Source: Lysobacteraceae bacterium 2PB (GTDB taxonomy: Bacteria > Pseudomonadota > Gammaproteobacteria > Xanthomonadales > Xanthomonadaceae). From it: 64,000 nt of DNA. The first letter of the stretch is position 1. Each line of letters opens with the position of its first letter. The notes beneath the pieces are model-generated. The model was not told where the DNA came from and did not search any database. It saw only the letters and a list, made by a program, of their open reading frames with translations. The position numbers and the translations under genes are program-made. Shown piece after piece: positions 55,854 through 64,000 of this stretch. Where the stretch lies: contig SCMT01000002.1 in the NCBI GenBank assembly GCA_005502915.1, forward strand, positions 62,001 through 126,000, written 5' to 3'.

Positions 55854-56651
55854 ATGGCCAGCCCCTGGAATCCCTATGCCGCGCTGTCCGCCGGCACGCG
55901 GCGGCAGCTCGGCTTCGCCGGTGTCGCGGTGGTGCTGCTGGCGTGGTTCGCGCTCAGCGCCAGCGGCTGGATCAGCCGCAACAAGCTGCCTTCGCCGATC
56001 GCGGTGTTCGAAGCGCTGAGCTACCTGGCCTGGAGCGACGGCAAGAGTCTGCTGCTGCCGGCGATCCTGTCGTCGGTCGGGCGCGTGGCGATCGCGGGCC
56101 TGCTGGTGGTGGTGATCGGTGTGCCGCTCGGCATCCTCATGGGCGCCTCGCCGAAAGTGAACGCCTTCCTGTCGCCACTGGTGGATCCGTTCCGCTCGGC
56201 GCCGGTGGTCGCGCTGCTGCCCATCCTCGTGATGTGGCTGGGCATCGATGAAGAGGTGAAGATCGCCTTCCTGTTCCTAGGCGCGGCGGTCTACCTGGTG
56301 CCGATGGTGCGCGACGCGATCCAGGCGGTGCCGCAGAGCCACTGGATCGGCGCCCGCGACCTCGGCGCCACGCCCTGGGAATGCATCCGCCACGCGGTGG
56401 TGCCGATCGCGATGCCGCGCATCGCCGATGCGATCATCGTCAGCGTCTCGGTGATGTGGACCTACATCACCGTCGCCGAGTACGTGAACGCGCAGTCCGG
56501 CCTCGGCCAGCTGATCCAGAACTCCAAGCGCTTCAGCGCGATGGACCAGGTGTTCGCCGGGATCATCGTGATCATGGCCCTCGCGCTGCTGACCTACCAG
56601 CTGATGCGCCTGGCCAAGCGCCGCTTCTATCCGTGGGAGACGCAGGCATGA
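55854..56651 (+). CDS. ABC transporter permease (SsuC/TauC type)
   Basis: Protein of 265 residues with six predicted membrane helices. The conserved cytoplasmic loop that contacts the ATPase reads GARDLGATPWECIRHAVVP, the EAA-type motif of the BPD_transp_1 family. Transporters of this type import sulfonates, nitrate or pyrimidines, but the fused binding protein upstream is atypical, so the substrate is unknown. The stop overlaps the start of the ATPase gene by 4 bases (ATGA). Confidence 0.93.
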   Translation: MASPWNPYAALSAGTRRQLGFAGVAVVLLAWFALSASGWISRNKLPSPIAVFEALSYLAWSDGKSLLLPAILSSVGRVAIAGLLVVVIGVPLGILMGASPKVNAFLSPLVDPFRSAPVVALLPILVMWLGIDEEVKIAFLFLGAAVYLVPMVRDAIQAVPQSHWIGARDLGATPWECIRHAVVPIAMPRIADAIIVSVSVMWTYITVAEYVNAQSGLGQLIQNSKRFSAMDQVFAGIIVIMALALLTYQLMRLAKRRFYPWETQA

Positions 56652-57487
56652 GCGCCGCGCAGAACAAGGGCGCGGCTGTCGTCTCGCTCGAACACATCGT
56701 CCAGGAATACCCGCGTCCCGAAGGCGGCGTGAACCGCGTCGTCGACGACCTCACCCTGCGCTTCGAGGGCCCGAGCATCAACATGCTTCTCGGCCCGTCC
56801 GGCTGCGGCAAGAGCACGCTGCTGTACATGATGGGCGGCGTGCGCCCGATGAATGTCGCCGTGCCCACCAGCGGCAGCGTGAGCATCGATGGCGAACCCT
56901 GCACCGACGCGCACGACGATGCGGTGATGGTGTTCCAGCGCTACGCGAACCGCCCGGACCTGAGCGTCCACGACAACGTCGCGTTCCCGTTCCGGCTCGG
57001 CCTGTGGCGCGACCGCGTCCCCGCCGCCGAGCGTCGCGACCGGGTAATGCACATGCTCGAAGCGGTGGGCCTGGCCGACAAGGCCAGGCTGCACCCCAGC
57101 CAGCTGTCCGGCGGGCAGAACCAGCGCATCGCCCTGGCGCGCGCGCTGGTGCTCAAGCCGCGCATCCTGCTGATGGACGAGCCCTTCGGCGCGCTCGACG
57201 CGCAGACCCGCGAAGACATGCAGCAGCTGCTGGTGAAGCTCTACCAGGAACATCCCTGCCTGATCGTGTTCGTCACCCACGACGTGACCGAGGCGCTGCT
57301 GCTCGGCGACCGCGTGGTCGTGCTGTCGACGCAGCCGGCGCGCATCGCCGACGACTTCGCCATCGCCACGCCCAAGCCGCGCGACAGCGGCTGGCTGCGC
57401 ATGCCCGAGGCCGCCGCGCTGGAGCAGCGCATCCTCAGCCGCCTGCACCAGGCCACCGGCAAGGGCAACGTGCGGGTGAGCGTGTGA
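56648..57487 (+). CDS. ABC transporter ATP-binding protein (SsuB/TauB type)
   Basis: Protein of 279 residues. Walker A is GPSGCGKST, the Q-loop MVFQRYANRPD, the signature LSGGQNQRIALARAL, Walker B ILLMDEP and the switch histidine in FVTHD. All parts needed for ATP hydrolysis are present. A C-terminal extension of about 35 residues follows the ABC fold. It pairs with the overlapping permease. The start at 56648 is the one in the ATGA overlap. Confidence 0.94.
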   Translation: MSAAQNKGAAVVSLEHIVQEYPRPEGGVNRVVDDLTLRFEGPSINMLLGPSGCGKSTLLYMMGGVRPMNVAVPTSGSVSIDGEPCTDAHDDAVMVFQRYANRPDLSVHDNVAFPFRLGLWRDRVPAAERRDRVMHMLEAVGLADKARLHPSQLSGGQNQRIALARALVLKPRILLMDEPFGALDAQTREDMQQLLVKLYQEHPCLIVFVTHDVTEALLLGDRVVVLSTQPARIADDFAIATPKPRDSGWLRMPEAAALEQRILSRLHQATGKGNVRVSV

Positions 57488-57500
57488 GCGGTCCCGACGC

Positions 57501-58385
57501 ATGAGTTCCCAGCCCAAGCCCGTGAGCTACCTCCGCGCCTGGCTCACCAGCCAGGCCAACGTCATGACCCTGCTCGGCGGCGGCCTGGCCGCCGCCATCG
57601 CCTCCGTCCCGGCCGGCGGCGCCGGCGCGCTCGGCGCGCTGGTGGTGCTCGGTGCGGTGCAGGTGCTGCTCGCCCTGGTCATTCCCGACCTGCCGACGTT
57701 CCGCAGCAAGGTCGACAGAAGCGCGCGACGCGGCGCCATCGACCAGCGCCGCGCGCAATTGCAGCAGGAACTCTTTTCCCTGCACGGCGGCATGGAGCGC
57801 GTGGTCGGCATGGGCATGTGGCAGAAATACCTCGCCATCGTCGAGCGCTCCGAAGTCCTGTACCGCATCGCCGGCGAGGCGCAGAGCCAGCTGTCCTACG
57901 ACGACGCCGAGCGGGTGGACAAGGCCTCGGTCGATTTCCTCGCGCTGTGGCTGGCGCAGATGACCATCAAGGAGCGCCTGCGCAGCGGCGAGGAAGCCAC
58001 GCTCGACCGCCGGCTGCGCGAGGCCGAACAGGCCTTGGCCCAGGTCGATGCGCAGGATCCGCGCTACCGGCACCTGAAGATGGCGCACGACGACTACGCC
58101 GCGATCAAGCTGCGTCACGACAAGCTCGCCGCGCGCCGGATGTCGATCGACGCCGCGCTGGTCTCGCTGCCCGACCAGGTCGAAGAGGTCTACCAGCTCG
58201 TCGTCGCCAGCCCGTACTCCAGCACGCTCGGCTCCAAGCTCGGCGAATCGCTGTCGCGCCTGCAGCTGGAGGAAGACATCGAACTGGAGCTGTCGCAGAA
58301 CGACCTCGACAGCGACTACTTCAAGACCGGCGCCGCCGGCGCCAAGTCGATGGCCGCGCGCCAGGCGGCGAGGGCGTCGAAATGA
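57501..58385 (+). CDS. Membrane-anchored helical protein of the ABC/PspA/AAA operon
   Basis: Protein of 294 residues. After about 18 residues a hydrophobic hairpin (about 19-62; VMTLLGGGLAAAIASVPAGG, then GALVVLGAVQVLLALVIPDLP) probably spans the membrane twice; the rest is a long, mostly helical cytoplasmic region with charged heptads (LRSGEEATLDRRLREAEQAL, YAAIKLRHDKLAARRMSID) and an acidic stretch near 260. I know no named family. It sits 13 bases after the ABC ATPase gene and 52 bases before the PspA-like gene. A role as membrane receptor for the PspA-like protein or the AAA ATPase would fit; this is inference. Confidence 0.75.
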   Translation: MSSQPKPVSYLRAWLTSQANVMTLLGGGLAAAIASVPAGGAGALGALVVLGAVQVLLALVIPDLPTFRSKVDRSARRGAIDQRRAQLQQELFSLHGGMERVVGMGMWQKYLAIVERSEVLYRIAGEAQSQLSYDDAERVDKASVDFLALWLAQMTIKERLRSGEEATLDRRLREAEQALAQVDAQDPRYRHLKMAHDDYAAIKLRHDKLAARRMSIDAALVSLPDQVEEVYQLVVASPYSSTLGSKLGESLSRLQLEEDIELELSQNDLDSDYFKTGAAGAKSMAARQAARASK

Positions 58386-58437
58386 TCCGCGTCCATCCCA
58401 TCCCCCGAACACACCAAGCTGCAACCAGGAGACATCC

Positions 58438-59136
58438 ATGAACATCTTCAGCCGACTGGCCAACCTCGTGCGCGGCTTCCTCTCGCTCTTCGTCACCGGG
58501 CTGGAGCAGCAGCATCCCGAGATCGCGTACGAGAACGCGATCAACACCATGATCGAGAAGTACAACAAGCTCAAGAACGCCACCGCCGGCCTGATCCGCC
58601 TCCGCGAGGACGCCGCCGACCGCCTGCAGAAGGCGCAGGCGCAGCAGAAGGAGCTGGCCGCGATGCTCGAACAGGCGATGGCGACCAACCAGGACGACCT
58701 CGCGGTCGAACTGATCGAGCGCAAGGACGCCGTCGACGCCGAGATCGCCTCGCTGCAGGCCGAACTCGAAGCCGCCGAGAAGGACGTCGACACCGCCAAG
58801 ACCGCGCTGACCGACGTGAAGGGCGAGATCGGCAAGCTCAAGGCCGAGAAGGACCGCATGCTCGCCAAGATGCAGAGCGCGCAGGCGCGCACGCGCATCA
58901 ACGATCAGCTCGAAGGTCTGTCGGTCGACGCTGAACTGCGCGCGCTGGAGAACGTCCGCACCGGCATCAAGGACACCATCGCCAAGGCCAAGCTCGGCGA
59001 CGAGCTGCGCGAGTCGGATCTCGACACCCGCCTGAACGCGCTCAAGGCCAGCAGCAGCAAGGCCACCGCCCGCGCCAAGCTGGAAGCGATGAAGAAGGAT
59101 CGCGCTGCGGCATCGGACGCGAACCGGACGATCTGA
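58438..59136 (+). CDS. PspA-like coiled-coil protein
   Basis: Protein of 232 residues. An N-terminal amphipathic helix ([19 protein letters not shown]) resembles the membrane-binding helix alpha-0 of PspA/IM30, and the rest is a long antiparallel coiled coil rich in A, E, K and D (about 40-215; [40 protein letters not shown]). Length and pattern match PspA/Vipp1, members of the ESCRT-III superfamily, though identity to the other PspA-like protein of this window (25695-26456) is low by eye. CAGGAG precedes the ATG. It is followed after 178 bases, including an inverted repeat, by a AAA ATPase gene. Confidence 0.82.
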   Translation: MNIFSRLANLVRGFLSLFVTGLEQQHPEIAYENAINTMIEKYNKLKNATAGLIRLREDAADRLQKAQAQQKELAAMLEQAMATNQDDLAVELIERKDAVDAEIASLQAELEAAEKDVDTAKTALTDVKGEIGKLKAEKDRMLAKMQSAQARTRINDQLEGLSVDAELRALENVRTGIKDTIAKAKLGDELRESDLDTRLNALKASSSKATARAKLEAMKKDRAAASDANRTI

Positions 59137-59153
59137 TCGCAAGCGTTTTGAAG

Positions 59154-59270
59154 CCCTCCCCTTCAAGGGGAGGGTTTGGGTGGGGATGGGGTCGAAGGTT
59201 CTCTCGCGCACAGTCGCTACGCGTCAGCGGAACCCATCCCCACCCCGGCCCTCCCCTTGAAGGGGAGGGA
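59154..59270. repeat. Large imperfect inverted repeat between the PspA-like and AAA genes
   Basis: The left arm CCCTCCCCTTCAAGGGGAGGG (59154-59174 in part) plus TTTGGGTGGGGATGGGG (to 59191) is complemented by AACCCATCCCCACCCCGG (59231-59248) plus CCCTCCCCTTGAAGGGGAGGG-like sequence to 59270. Each arm also has its own CCCTCCCCTT(C/G)AAGGGGAGGG palindrome. Sequences of this type are scattered as intergenic repeats in many Xanthomonadaceae genomes. Confidence 0.8.
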
Positions 59271-59314
59271 GAAGCACGGCCCGCGCCCTCTGTCGCCTCA
59301 CGGAACCCGCCACC

Positions 59315-61135
59315 ATGACCACCCTCAACGGCACGCCATCCGCGGGGAATCCGCTTCCGCAGTGGGCCGACGAACTCAAGCGTCGCTATCTCGCCGGCGA
59401 GGCCGGGCTGTTCATCCTGCACGGCAACGTCCACGACGGCGTGCCGCACGACGGCAAGCTGCAGCCGTTCTCCGACTACGTGCACGACGTGGTGCTCGCG
59501 GCGAAGCCGCAGCGTTACGAACTGGCGCTGCGCCATGCCGGGCTGAAGCGGCGCGGCGAGGGCACCAAGCCGATCGATGGCGGCGACTCCCTGCTCGAAG
59601 GCATGGCCAACCTCGAACTGCGCATGCGCACCGGCGACGGCATCGCCCTGGTGCTGCCGCATGCCGGCGACCTGGTGCCGAACGCCGAGACCACCTTCCT
59701 CAGCACCGACGAACGCGGCCTGCTGGAGATCTTCCACGACTGGTCGCTCAGCGGCCTGCTGCTGCAGCGCAACCACATCGTCGTGCTGCTCTGCGCCTCG
59801 CTGTCGGAAATCCATCCTTCGCTGAACACCAATCCGCGCATCTGCGCGATCGAGGTCGCGTATCCCGACGAAGCCGCGCGCCTGCAGCTGGTCGCGCAGT
59901 CCGCGCCGCACATGGCGCCGGAACAGCAGGCACTGGTCGCCAAGCACACCGCAGGCCTGCGCCTGCTGGAGATCGACAGCATCGTGGCGGAACGTCCTGC
60001 CGCCGGTCTTCCCGAAGCGGAACGCAAGACGCTCGCGCTGCAGCTGCTCGGCGACGCGCCCGATGCGCAGCAGCGCGCCGAGATGTACGCCGGCGTCACC
60101 GCAGGCAAGACCCGCGAGGAAATCGCGTTCATGATCCTCGGCCACGCCGCGCCGGCCTCGAACGAGGATCCGCTCGACGCGATGCTGGCGATCATCGGCG
60201 AGCGGAAGCGCGAGATCATCCAGCGCTCCTGCGGCGACCTGATCGAATTCCTCGATCCCTCGTACGGACTCGACGCGGTCGGCGGCTACGACCAGATCAA
60301 GGCCGAGCTGATGAAGATCGCCGCCACCCTCAGGACCGGCGACCGCAAGCTCGCGCCGATGGGCCTGCTCGCGGTCGGCCCGATGGGCGTGGGCAAGACC
60401 TTCGTCATCAAGGCCTTCCTCAAGGAAGCCGGCCTGCCCGGCGTGGTGCTGAAGAACTTCCGCTCGAAGTGGGTCGGCTCGACCGAGTCCAACCTCGAAC
60501 GCGTGCTCAAGATCATCCGCGCGATGAGCCCGATCGCGCTGGTCATCGACGAAGGCGACCGCAGCTTCGGCAACGGCGAAGGCGGCGACAGCGACGGCGG
60601 TACCTCCTCGCGGGTGATCGCGCGGATCAAGGACTTCATGTCCGACACCGCCAACCGCGGCCACGTGCTGACCATCCTGATGACCAACCGGCCCGACAAG
60701 CTCGACGTCGACATCAAGCGTCCCGGCCGCCTCGACCGCAAGATTCCCTTCTTCTACGTCGACACCGGCGAAGACCGCCTGCGCATCGTCCGCGCGATCC
60801 TCAGGCGCAACGGCGTCGACCTCGCCGACGACAGCGTCGCCGCGCTCGGCGACGCGTTCGCCGGCCTCGACGGCTATTCCAACGCCGACCTCGAAGCCAT
60901 CGCCCTGCTCGCGCTCGACATCGCCCGCAACGACGGCGTCGCGCTCGCCGCCACGCACCTTGAGCAGGCCATCGCCGACTTCATCCCGCCGCAGCACACC
61001 GACACCATCCAGCTCATGGAGCTGCTCGCCGTACAGGAATCCTCGCGCCGCAGCCTGCTGCCGGAACGCTTCGCGAAACTGGCGCCTTCGGAGGTGTCGG
61101 AGCTGATCGGGGAATTGAAGCGGCGGGTGCGCTGA
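59315..61135 (+). CDS. Tandem AAA ATPase with degenerate first domain
   Basis: Protein of 606 residues. Residues about 15-290 look like a degenerate AAA module: the P-loop position reads [11 protein letters not shown] with no GKT, and the Walker B position reads ALVLPHAGD. Residues about 310-560 form an intact AAA domain: Walker [10 protein letters not shown] (about 354-362), Walker [13 protein letters not shown], sensor and arginine-finger region [21 protein letters not shown]. The layout resembles p97/Vps4-type unfoldases with one inactive ring. With the PspA-like protein encoded just upstream it could form an ESCRT-III/Vps4-like pair; this is inference. No signal peptide. Last gene of the operon. 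Confidence 0.9.
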   Translation: MTTLNGTPSAGNPLPQWADELKRRYLAGEAGLFILHGNVHDGVPHDGKLQPFSDYVHDVVLAAKPQRYELALRHAGLKRRGEGTKPIDGGDSLLEGMANLELRMRTGDGIALVLPHAGDLVPNAETTFLSTDERGLLEIFHDWSLSGLLLQRNHIVVLLCASLSEIHPSLNTNPRICAIEVAYPDEAARLQLVAQSAPHMAPEQQALVAKHTAGLRLLEIDSIVAERPAAGLPEAERKTLALQLLGDAPDAQQRAEMYAGVTAGKTREEIAFMILGHAAPASNEDPLDAMLAIIGERKREIIQRSCGDLIEFLDPSYGLDAVGGYDQIKAELMKIAATLRTGDRKLAPMGLLAVGPMGVGKTFVIKAFLKEAGLPGVVLKNFRSKWVGSTESNLERVLKIIRAMSPIALVIDEGDRSFGNGEGGDSDGGTSSRVIARIKDFMSDTANRGHVLTILMTNRPDKLDVDIKRPGRLDRKIPFFYVDTGEDRLRIVRAILRRNGVDLADDSVAALGDAFAGLDGYSNADLEAIALLALDIARNDGVALAATHLEQAIADFIPPQHTDTIQLMELLAVQESSRRSLLPERFAKLAPSEVSELIGELKRRVR

Positions 61136-61168
61136 GCTTCTTGCACCGGGAGCATTGCCGCAGGCGTT

Positions 61169-61232
61169 GGTTGCGACTTGCGTCGATCCTGCAAACACCG
61201 AGCGCTTCGTAGGAGCGACGCAAGTCGCGACC
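61169..61232. repeat. Intergenic inverted repeat (REP-like) after the AAA gene
   Basis: GGTTGCGACTTGCGTCG (61169-61185) and CGACGCAAGTCGCGACC (61216-61232) are complementary with one mismatch across a 30-base loop. The right arm with its GTAGGAG lead matches a REP type common in Xanthomonadaceae intergenic regions. It also separates two convergent genes. Confidence 0.75.
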
Positions 61233-61291
61233 GATCTGCGGATGGCCTCAATTGCATACGATGCGAATCGAGGTTATCCGCATTTTCCTGA

Positions 61292-62752
61292 TCAGCGCTG
61301 TCCCACTTCCACCCGCGTCGGCAGCGACTGCGGCCAGCCACCGGCCAGTGCCTTGAACAGAGCGACCGCGCTCGTCGCGCTGCGCGTGCGGGCGTCGGCG
61401 AAGGCATCCTCGGCCTGCAGGCGCGTGCGTTCGGCGTCGAGGACTTCGAGCAGGCCGGTGGCGCCGGCTTCGAAGCGGGTGCGCGCCAGCGTCGCGGCCC
61501 GGGCGCTGTCGGTCGCCGCGCGTTCGAGCAGGGCGTCCTCCTCGCGTGCGCGGGCATGGCGAACCAGGGCGTTCTCGGTGTCTTCCAGTGCGAGCAGCAC
61601 GCTGCGTTCGTAGCCGGCGAGCGCGCCCGACGCATCGGCATCCGCGGCGGCGATGCGCGCGCGGGTGCGACCGATGTCGAGGAACGACCAGTCGATGCCC
61701 AGCGCGACGAGGCGTGTTTCGCTGCCGCGTTCGAACAGGGCGCTGGTGTCGATCGCCTGGCTGCCGATCAGCCCGCCGAGCGTGAAGCGCGGGAACAGGT
61801 CGGCGGTGGCGACGCCGATGCGCGCGGTCGCGGCATGCAGGCGCGCCTCGGCGGCGGCGACATCGGGTCGGCGACGCAGCAGGACGCCCGGCGTGCCCGG
61901 ATCGATGCGGGCGGGCAGGGCGGGCAACTGTGCAGGCACCGACAGTTCGGCGATCAGCGCCTCCGGCGCGCGCCCGGTCAGCACCGCGAGGCGATGCATC
62001 GCGATCGATGCCTGTGCGTCGAGCGCGGGGATGCGCGATGCGGTCGCGGCCTGCTGCGCGCGCGCGCGGGACAGGTCGAACTCGCTGTCGCGGCCCGCAT
62101 CGTAGCGCGCCTGCACCAGGCGCAGCGTTTCCGCCTGATTCGCGGCGTTCTCGCGGGCCACGCGCAGGCGTTCCTGCAGGCCGCGCAGTTCGAAGTAGGT
62201 CCGTGCGACTTCGCCGACGATGGCGACTTGGGCTGCGGCGAGATCCAGGGCGCTGGCCTGGGCATCGGCGCGGCCGGCTTCGACGTTGCGACGGATGCGG
62301 CCGAACAGGTCGAGTTCCCAGGCGACGCTCGCGCCGATGCTGTAGGACTCGACATCGCGCGCATCGCGACCGACGCCCGGCATCTGGTCGCTGCTCGCGC
62401 GCGTGTCGCGGCCATCGGCATTCGCGGTGATCGTTGGCAGACGGTCGAATTTCGCGCCGCGCAGCAGCGCATTGGCGCGGTCGTACTGGGCCAGCGCGAT
62501 GCGCAGGTCGTGGTTGGCCGACAGCGCGGCGTCGACGAGCGCGTCGAGCCGTGCATCGCCGAACCCGCGCCAGAACGCGGCATCGGCGGAAGGTGCTGGC
62601 CTGCCATCGACGGACCCGGCGTCGCGCGCGAAGCGCTCCGCCACCGGCAGGTCGGGCCGGACATGGTCCGGACCGACGGTGCAGGCGGAGATCGCCAGCG
62701 ACAGCGCAGCCATGGTCAGCAGCGAGGGAAGGGCGCGTGGGAAAGCGGGCAT
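61292..62752 (-). CDS. Outer-membrane efflux lipoprotein of an RND system (NodT/OprM type)
   Basis: Protein of 486 residues. A lipoprotein signal with lipobox AISAC is followed by TVGPDHVRPDLPV, the typical start of NodT-family outer-membrane factors. Two TolC-type repeats with long helices (WELDLFGRIRRNVEAGRADA and LGIDWSFLDIGRTRARIAAADA) form the trimeric channel. It is the last gene of a minus-strand operon that includes an SDR gene and an RND pump. It should serve export of drugs or other small molecules; the substrate is unknown. The start at 62752 gives the proper signal peptide. Confidence 0.93.
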   Translation of the reverse strand: MPAFPRALPSLLTMAALSLAISACTVGPDHVRPDLPVAERFARDAGSVDGRPAPSADAAFWRGFGDARLDALVDAALSANHDLRIALAQYDRANALLRGAKFDRLPTITANADGRDTRASSDQMPGVGRDARDVESYSIGASVAWELDLFGRIRRNVEAGRADAQASALDLAAAQVAIVGEVARTYFELRGLQERLRVARENAANQAETLRLVQARYDAGRDSEFDLSRARAQQAATASRIPALDAQASIAMHRLAVLTGRAPEALIAELSVPAQLPALPARIDPGTPGVLLRRRPDVAAAEARLHAATARIGVATADLFPRFTLGGLIGSQAIDTSALFERGSETRLVALGIDWSFLDIGRTRARIAAADADASGALAGYERSVLLALEDTENALVRHARAREEDALLERAATDSARAATLARTRFEAGATGLLEVLDAERTRLQAEDAFADARTRSATSAVALFKALAGGWPQSLPTRVEVGQR

Positions 62753-62852
62753 GACGGAGCGCTCCGTGGGCGATGCACGAGGCATCGCGGTTGAATCGTG
62801 GTCGGAATGGGACGCACCGGCGCGGCTGCATGCGCCGGTGCGTGCTGCGCGG

Positions 62853-63584
62853 TCACCAGCGCAGGGTCTGGCCGAGGTGGGTGAAGCCGCCGGTGGGACC
62901 GATGTCGCCGATCAGCGACATCGCCACGCTGCTCTTCGCGCCCAGTTCGATGCTGAGGTCGCCGTTCGCGTTCATGTCGGTCTTCACCGATCCGGGATGG
63001 ATGGCGTTGACCTTGATGCCGGTGTCGCGCAGTTCGTGCGCCAGATGCACCGTCCACGCATTCAGTGCGCTCTTGGAGACGTTGTACGCGGGCAGCTTGT
63101 AGTCGAAGATCGGCGATTGCGGATCGGTGTGCTCGGCGATCGAGCCGAGCAGGCTGGACACGTTGACGATGCGGCCGGCCACGGATTTGCGCAGCAGCGG
63201 CAGGAAGGCCTGCGTGGTCGCGATCACGCCGAACAGGTTGGTGTCGAAGGTGTCGCGCCAGGTCTCGATCGACTGTTCCGACGGCTTGCGCTGGAAATCG
63301 TCGATGAAGATGCCGGCATTGTTGACGAGGATGTCGAGGCGGCCATGGCGCTGCGCGATCTGATCGGCCGCGGCGGTGATGCTCGCCTCGTCGGTGACGT
63401 CGAGGGCGATGGCCTCGACCGGCAGCCCTTCGGCCTGCAGCGACAGTGCGGCTTCGACGGCCTTGTCCTTGTCGCGACCCGCGAGCAGGGTGTGGATGCC
63501 GGAGCCGGCGAGCTGGCGCACGGTTTCGCGGCCGATGCCGCGGGTGGCGCCGGTGACGAGCGCGATCTTCTGCGTGGTGTTCAT
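62853..63584 (-). CDS. Short-chain dehydrogenase/reductase inside the RND efflux operon
   Basis: Protein of 243 residues, classical SDR. The cofactor motif is TGATRGIG, followed by ILVNNAG, the serine in NVSSLLGS and the active-site YNVSKSA (YxxxK). NADP preference is suggested by the basic residue after the second strand (AGRDKDK). The substrate is unknown. The gene lies between the RND pump (46 bases upstream) and the outer-membrane factor (100 bases downstream) on the same strand, so it may modify a compound that the pump exports or detoxifies. The ATG at 63584 follows an AAGGAAT-like site. Confidence 0.92.
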   Translation of the reverse strand: MNTTQKIALVTGATRGIGRETVRQLAGSGIHTLLAGRDKDKAVEAALSLQAEGLPVEAIALDVTDEASITAAADQIAQRHGRLDILVNNAGIFIDDFQRKPSEQSIETWRDTFDTNLFGVIATTQAFLPLLRKSVAGRIVNVSSLLGSIAEHTDPQSPIFDYKLPAYNVSKSALNAWTVHLAHELRDTGIKVNAIHPGSVKTDMNANGDLSIELGAKSSVAMSLIGDIGPTGGFTHLGQTLRW

Positions 63585-63630
63585 GGGATGAATTCCTTGC
63601 GTATCGGTGGGGAGGGCGTGGGGGCGGGGA

Positions 63631-64000
63631 TCAGACGGCGACGCCGTCATTGGTGTGGGTGGCCTGTGGTGCGTGCGAGACCAGCGGGCGGTTGGCGAGC
63701 TTGCGCAGCGCGACGTAGAACACGGGGGTGAGGAACAGGCCGAAGGCGGTGACGCCGAGCATCCCGGCGAACACGGTGATGCCGGTGACCGAGCGCACTT
63801 CGGCGCCCGCGCCCGAGGCGAGCACCAGCGGCACGGTGCCGGCGATGAAGGCCACGGACGTCATCACGATCGGTCGCAGACGCAGGCGGCAGGCCTCGAG
63901 GGCAGCTTCCACGATGCCCTTGCCCTGCAGTTCCAGTTCGCGCGCGAATTCGACGATCAGGATCGCGTTCTTGCACGCCAGGCCCATCAGCACGACCAGG
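63631..64000 (-). CDS. RND efflux pump inner-membrane protein, C-terminal end (5' part outside window)
   Basis: Only the last roughly 122 residues are present; the gene enters from the right edge. The stretch LMGLACKNAILIVEFARELE and RLRPIVMTSVAFIAGTVPLV followed by FAGMLGVTAFGLFLTPVFYVAL is the highly conserved end of the HAE1 (AcrB/MexB) family, covering the last three membrane helices. The protein is a proton-driven tripartite pump component. Its C-terminal tail (ANRPLVSHAPQATHTND) is short. Confidence 0.93.
   Translation of the reverse strand, partial: LVVLMGLACKNAILIVEFARELELQGKGIVEAALEACRLRLRPIVMTSVAFIAGTVPLVLASGAGAEVRSVTGITVFAGMLGVTAFGLFLTPVFYVALRKLANRPLVSHAPQATHTNDGVAV

Overview
The window is GC-rich DNA from a Gram-negative bacterium, most likely a member of the Xanthomonadaceae/Lysobacteraceae (Lysobacter, Luteimonas and relatives). 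The reasons are the complete long-chain olefin gene set (oleA, B, C, D), a trypsin-like secreted protease with a C-terminal PPC domain, a TonB-dependent receptor, periplasmic M16 metallopeptidases, and intergenic palindromes of the kind common in that family. This is inference from gene content; no rRNA or tRNA gene is present to confirm it. Both ends cut genes: hemN at the left, an RND efflux pump at the right.

Layout. 0-2.3 kb: end of hemN, a membrane diguanylate cyclase and a SirB2-like protein. 2.3-9.9 kb: a giant secreted SpvB/FG-GAP/YD-repeat (RHS) protein whose AT-rich C-terminal tail overlaps a small AT-rich gene, the usual layout of a polymorphic toxin and its immunity gene. 9.8-11.6 kb: a cluster of palindromic repeats flanking a REP-associated tyrosine transposase (RAYT). 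11.6-14.9 kb: a copper module (HMA chaperone, CopA ATPase, CueR-type regulator) with two MerR-type operator candidates. 14.9-23.7 kb: small secreted or redox proteins, TrmL, an SDR, an M16 peptidase and a lipoprotein. 23.9-44.7 kb: oleA, oleB, oleC and oleD, all on the + strand but separated by unrelated genes. 44.9-53.3 kb: ubiJ-ubiB, a second M16 peptidase, truC, two small exported proteins, arfB and an acyltransferase. 61.3-64 kb: an efflux operon with an SDR gene in the middle.

Two membrane-maintenance modules are the most interesting content. Module A (25.07-35.42 kb) runs YjfI/DUF2170 protein, PspA/IM30, YqiJ-like membrane protein, YqiK flotillin, a 1773-residue DUF3686-type AAA ATPase and a phospholipase-D-like protein. 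It starts behind a promoter flanked by two identical 10-bp palindromes and sits between oleA and oleB. Module B (53.38-61.14 kb) runs a coiled-coil protein, a substrate-binding protein fused to an OmpA domain, an ABC permease, an ABC ATPase, a membrane-anchored helical protein, a second PspA-like coiled coil and a AAA protein with a degenerate first and an intact second ATPase domain. Both pair a PspA-like (ESCRT-III superfamily) protein with a AAA ATPase and a membrane component. I infer that they sense or remodel stressed inner membrane. The individual families are known, but the function of these assemblies is to my knowledge not established.

No CRISPR array, prophage or classical insertion sequence was seen. 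Functions are assigned from protein motifs read by eye; no database search was run.
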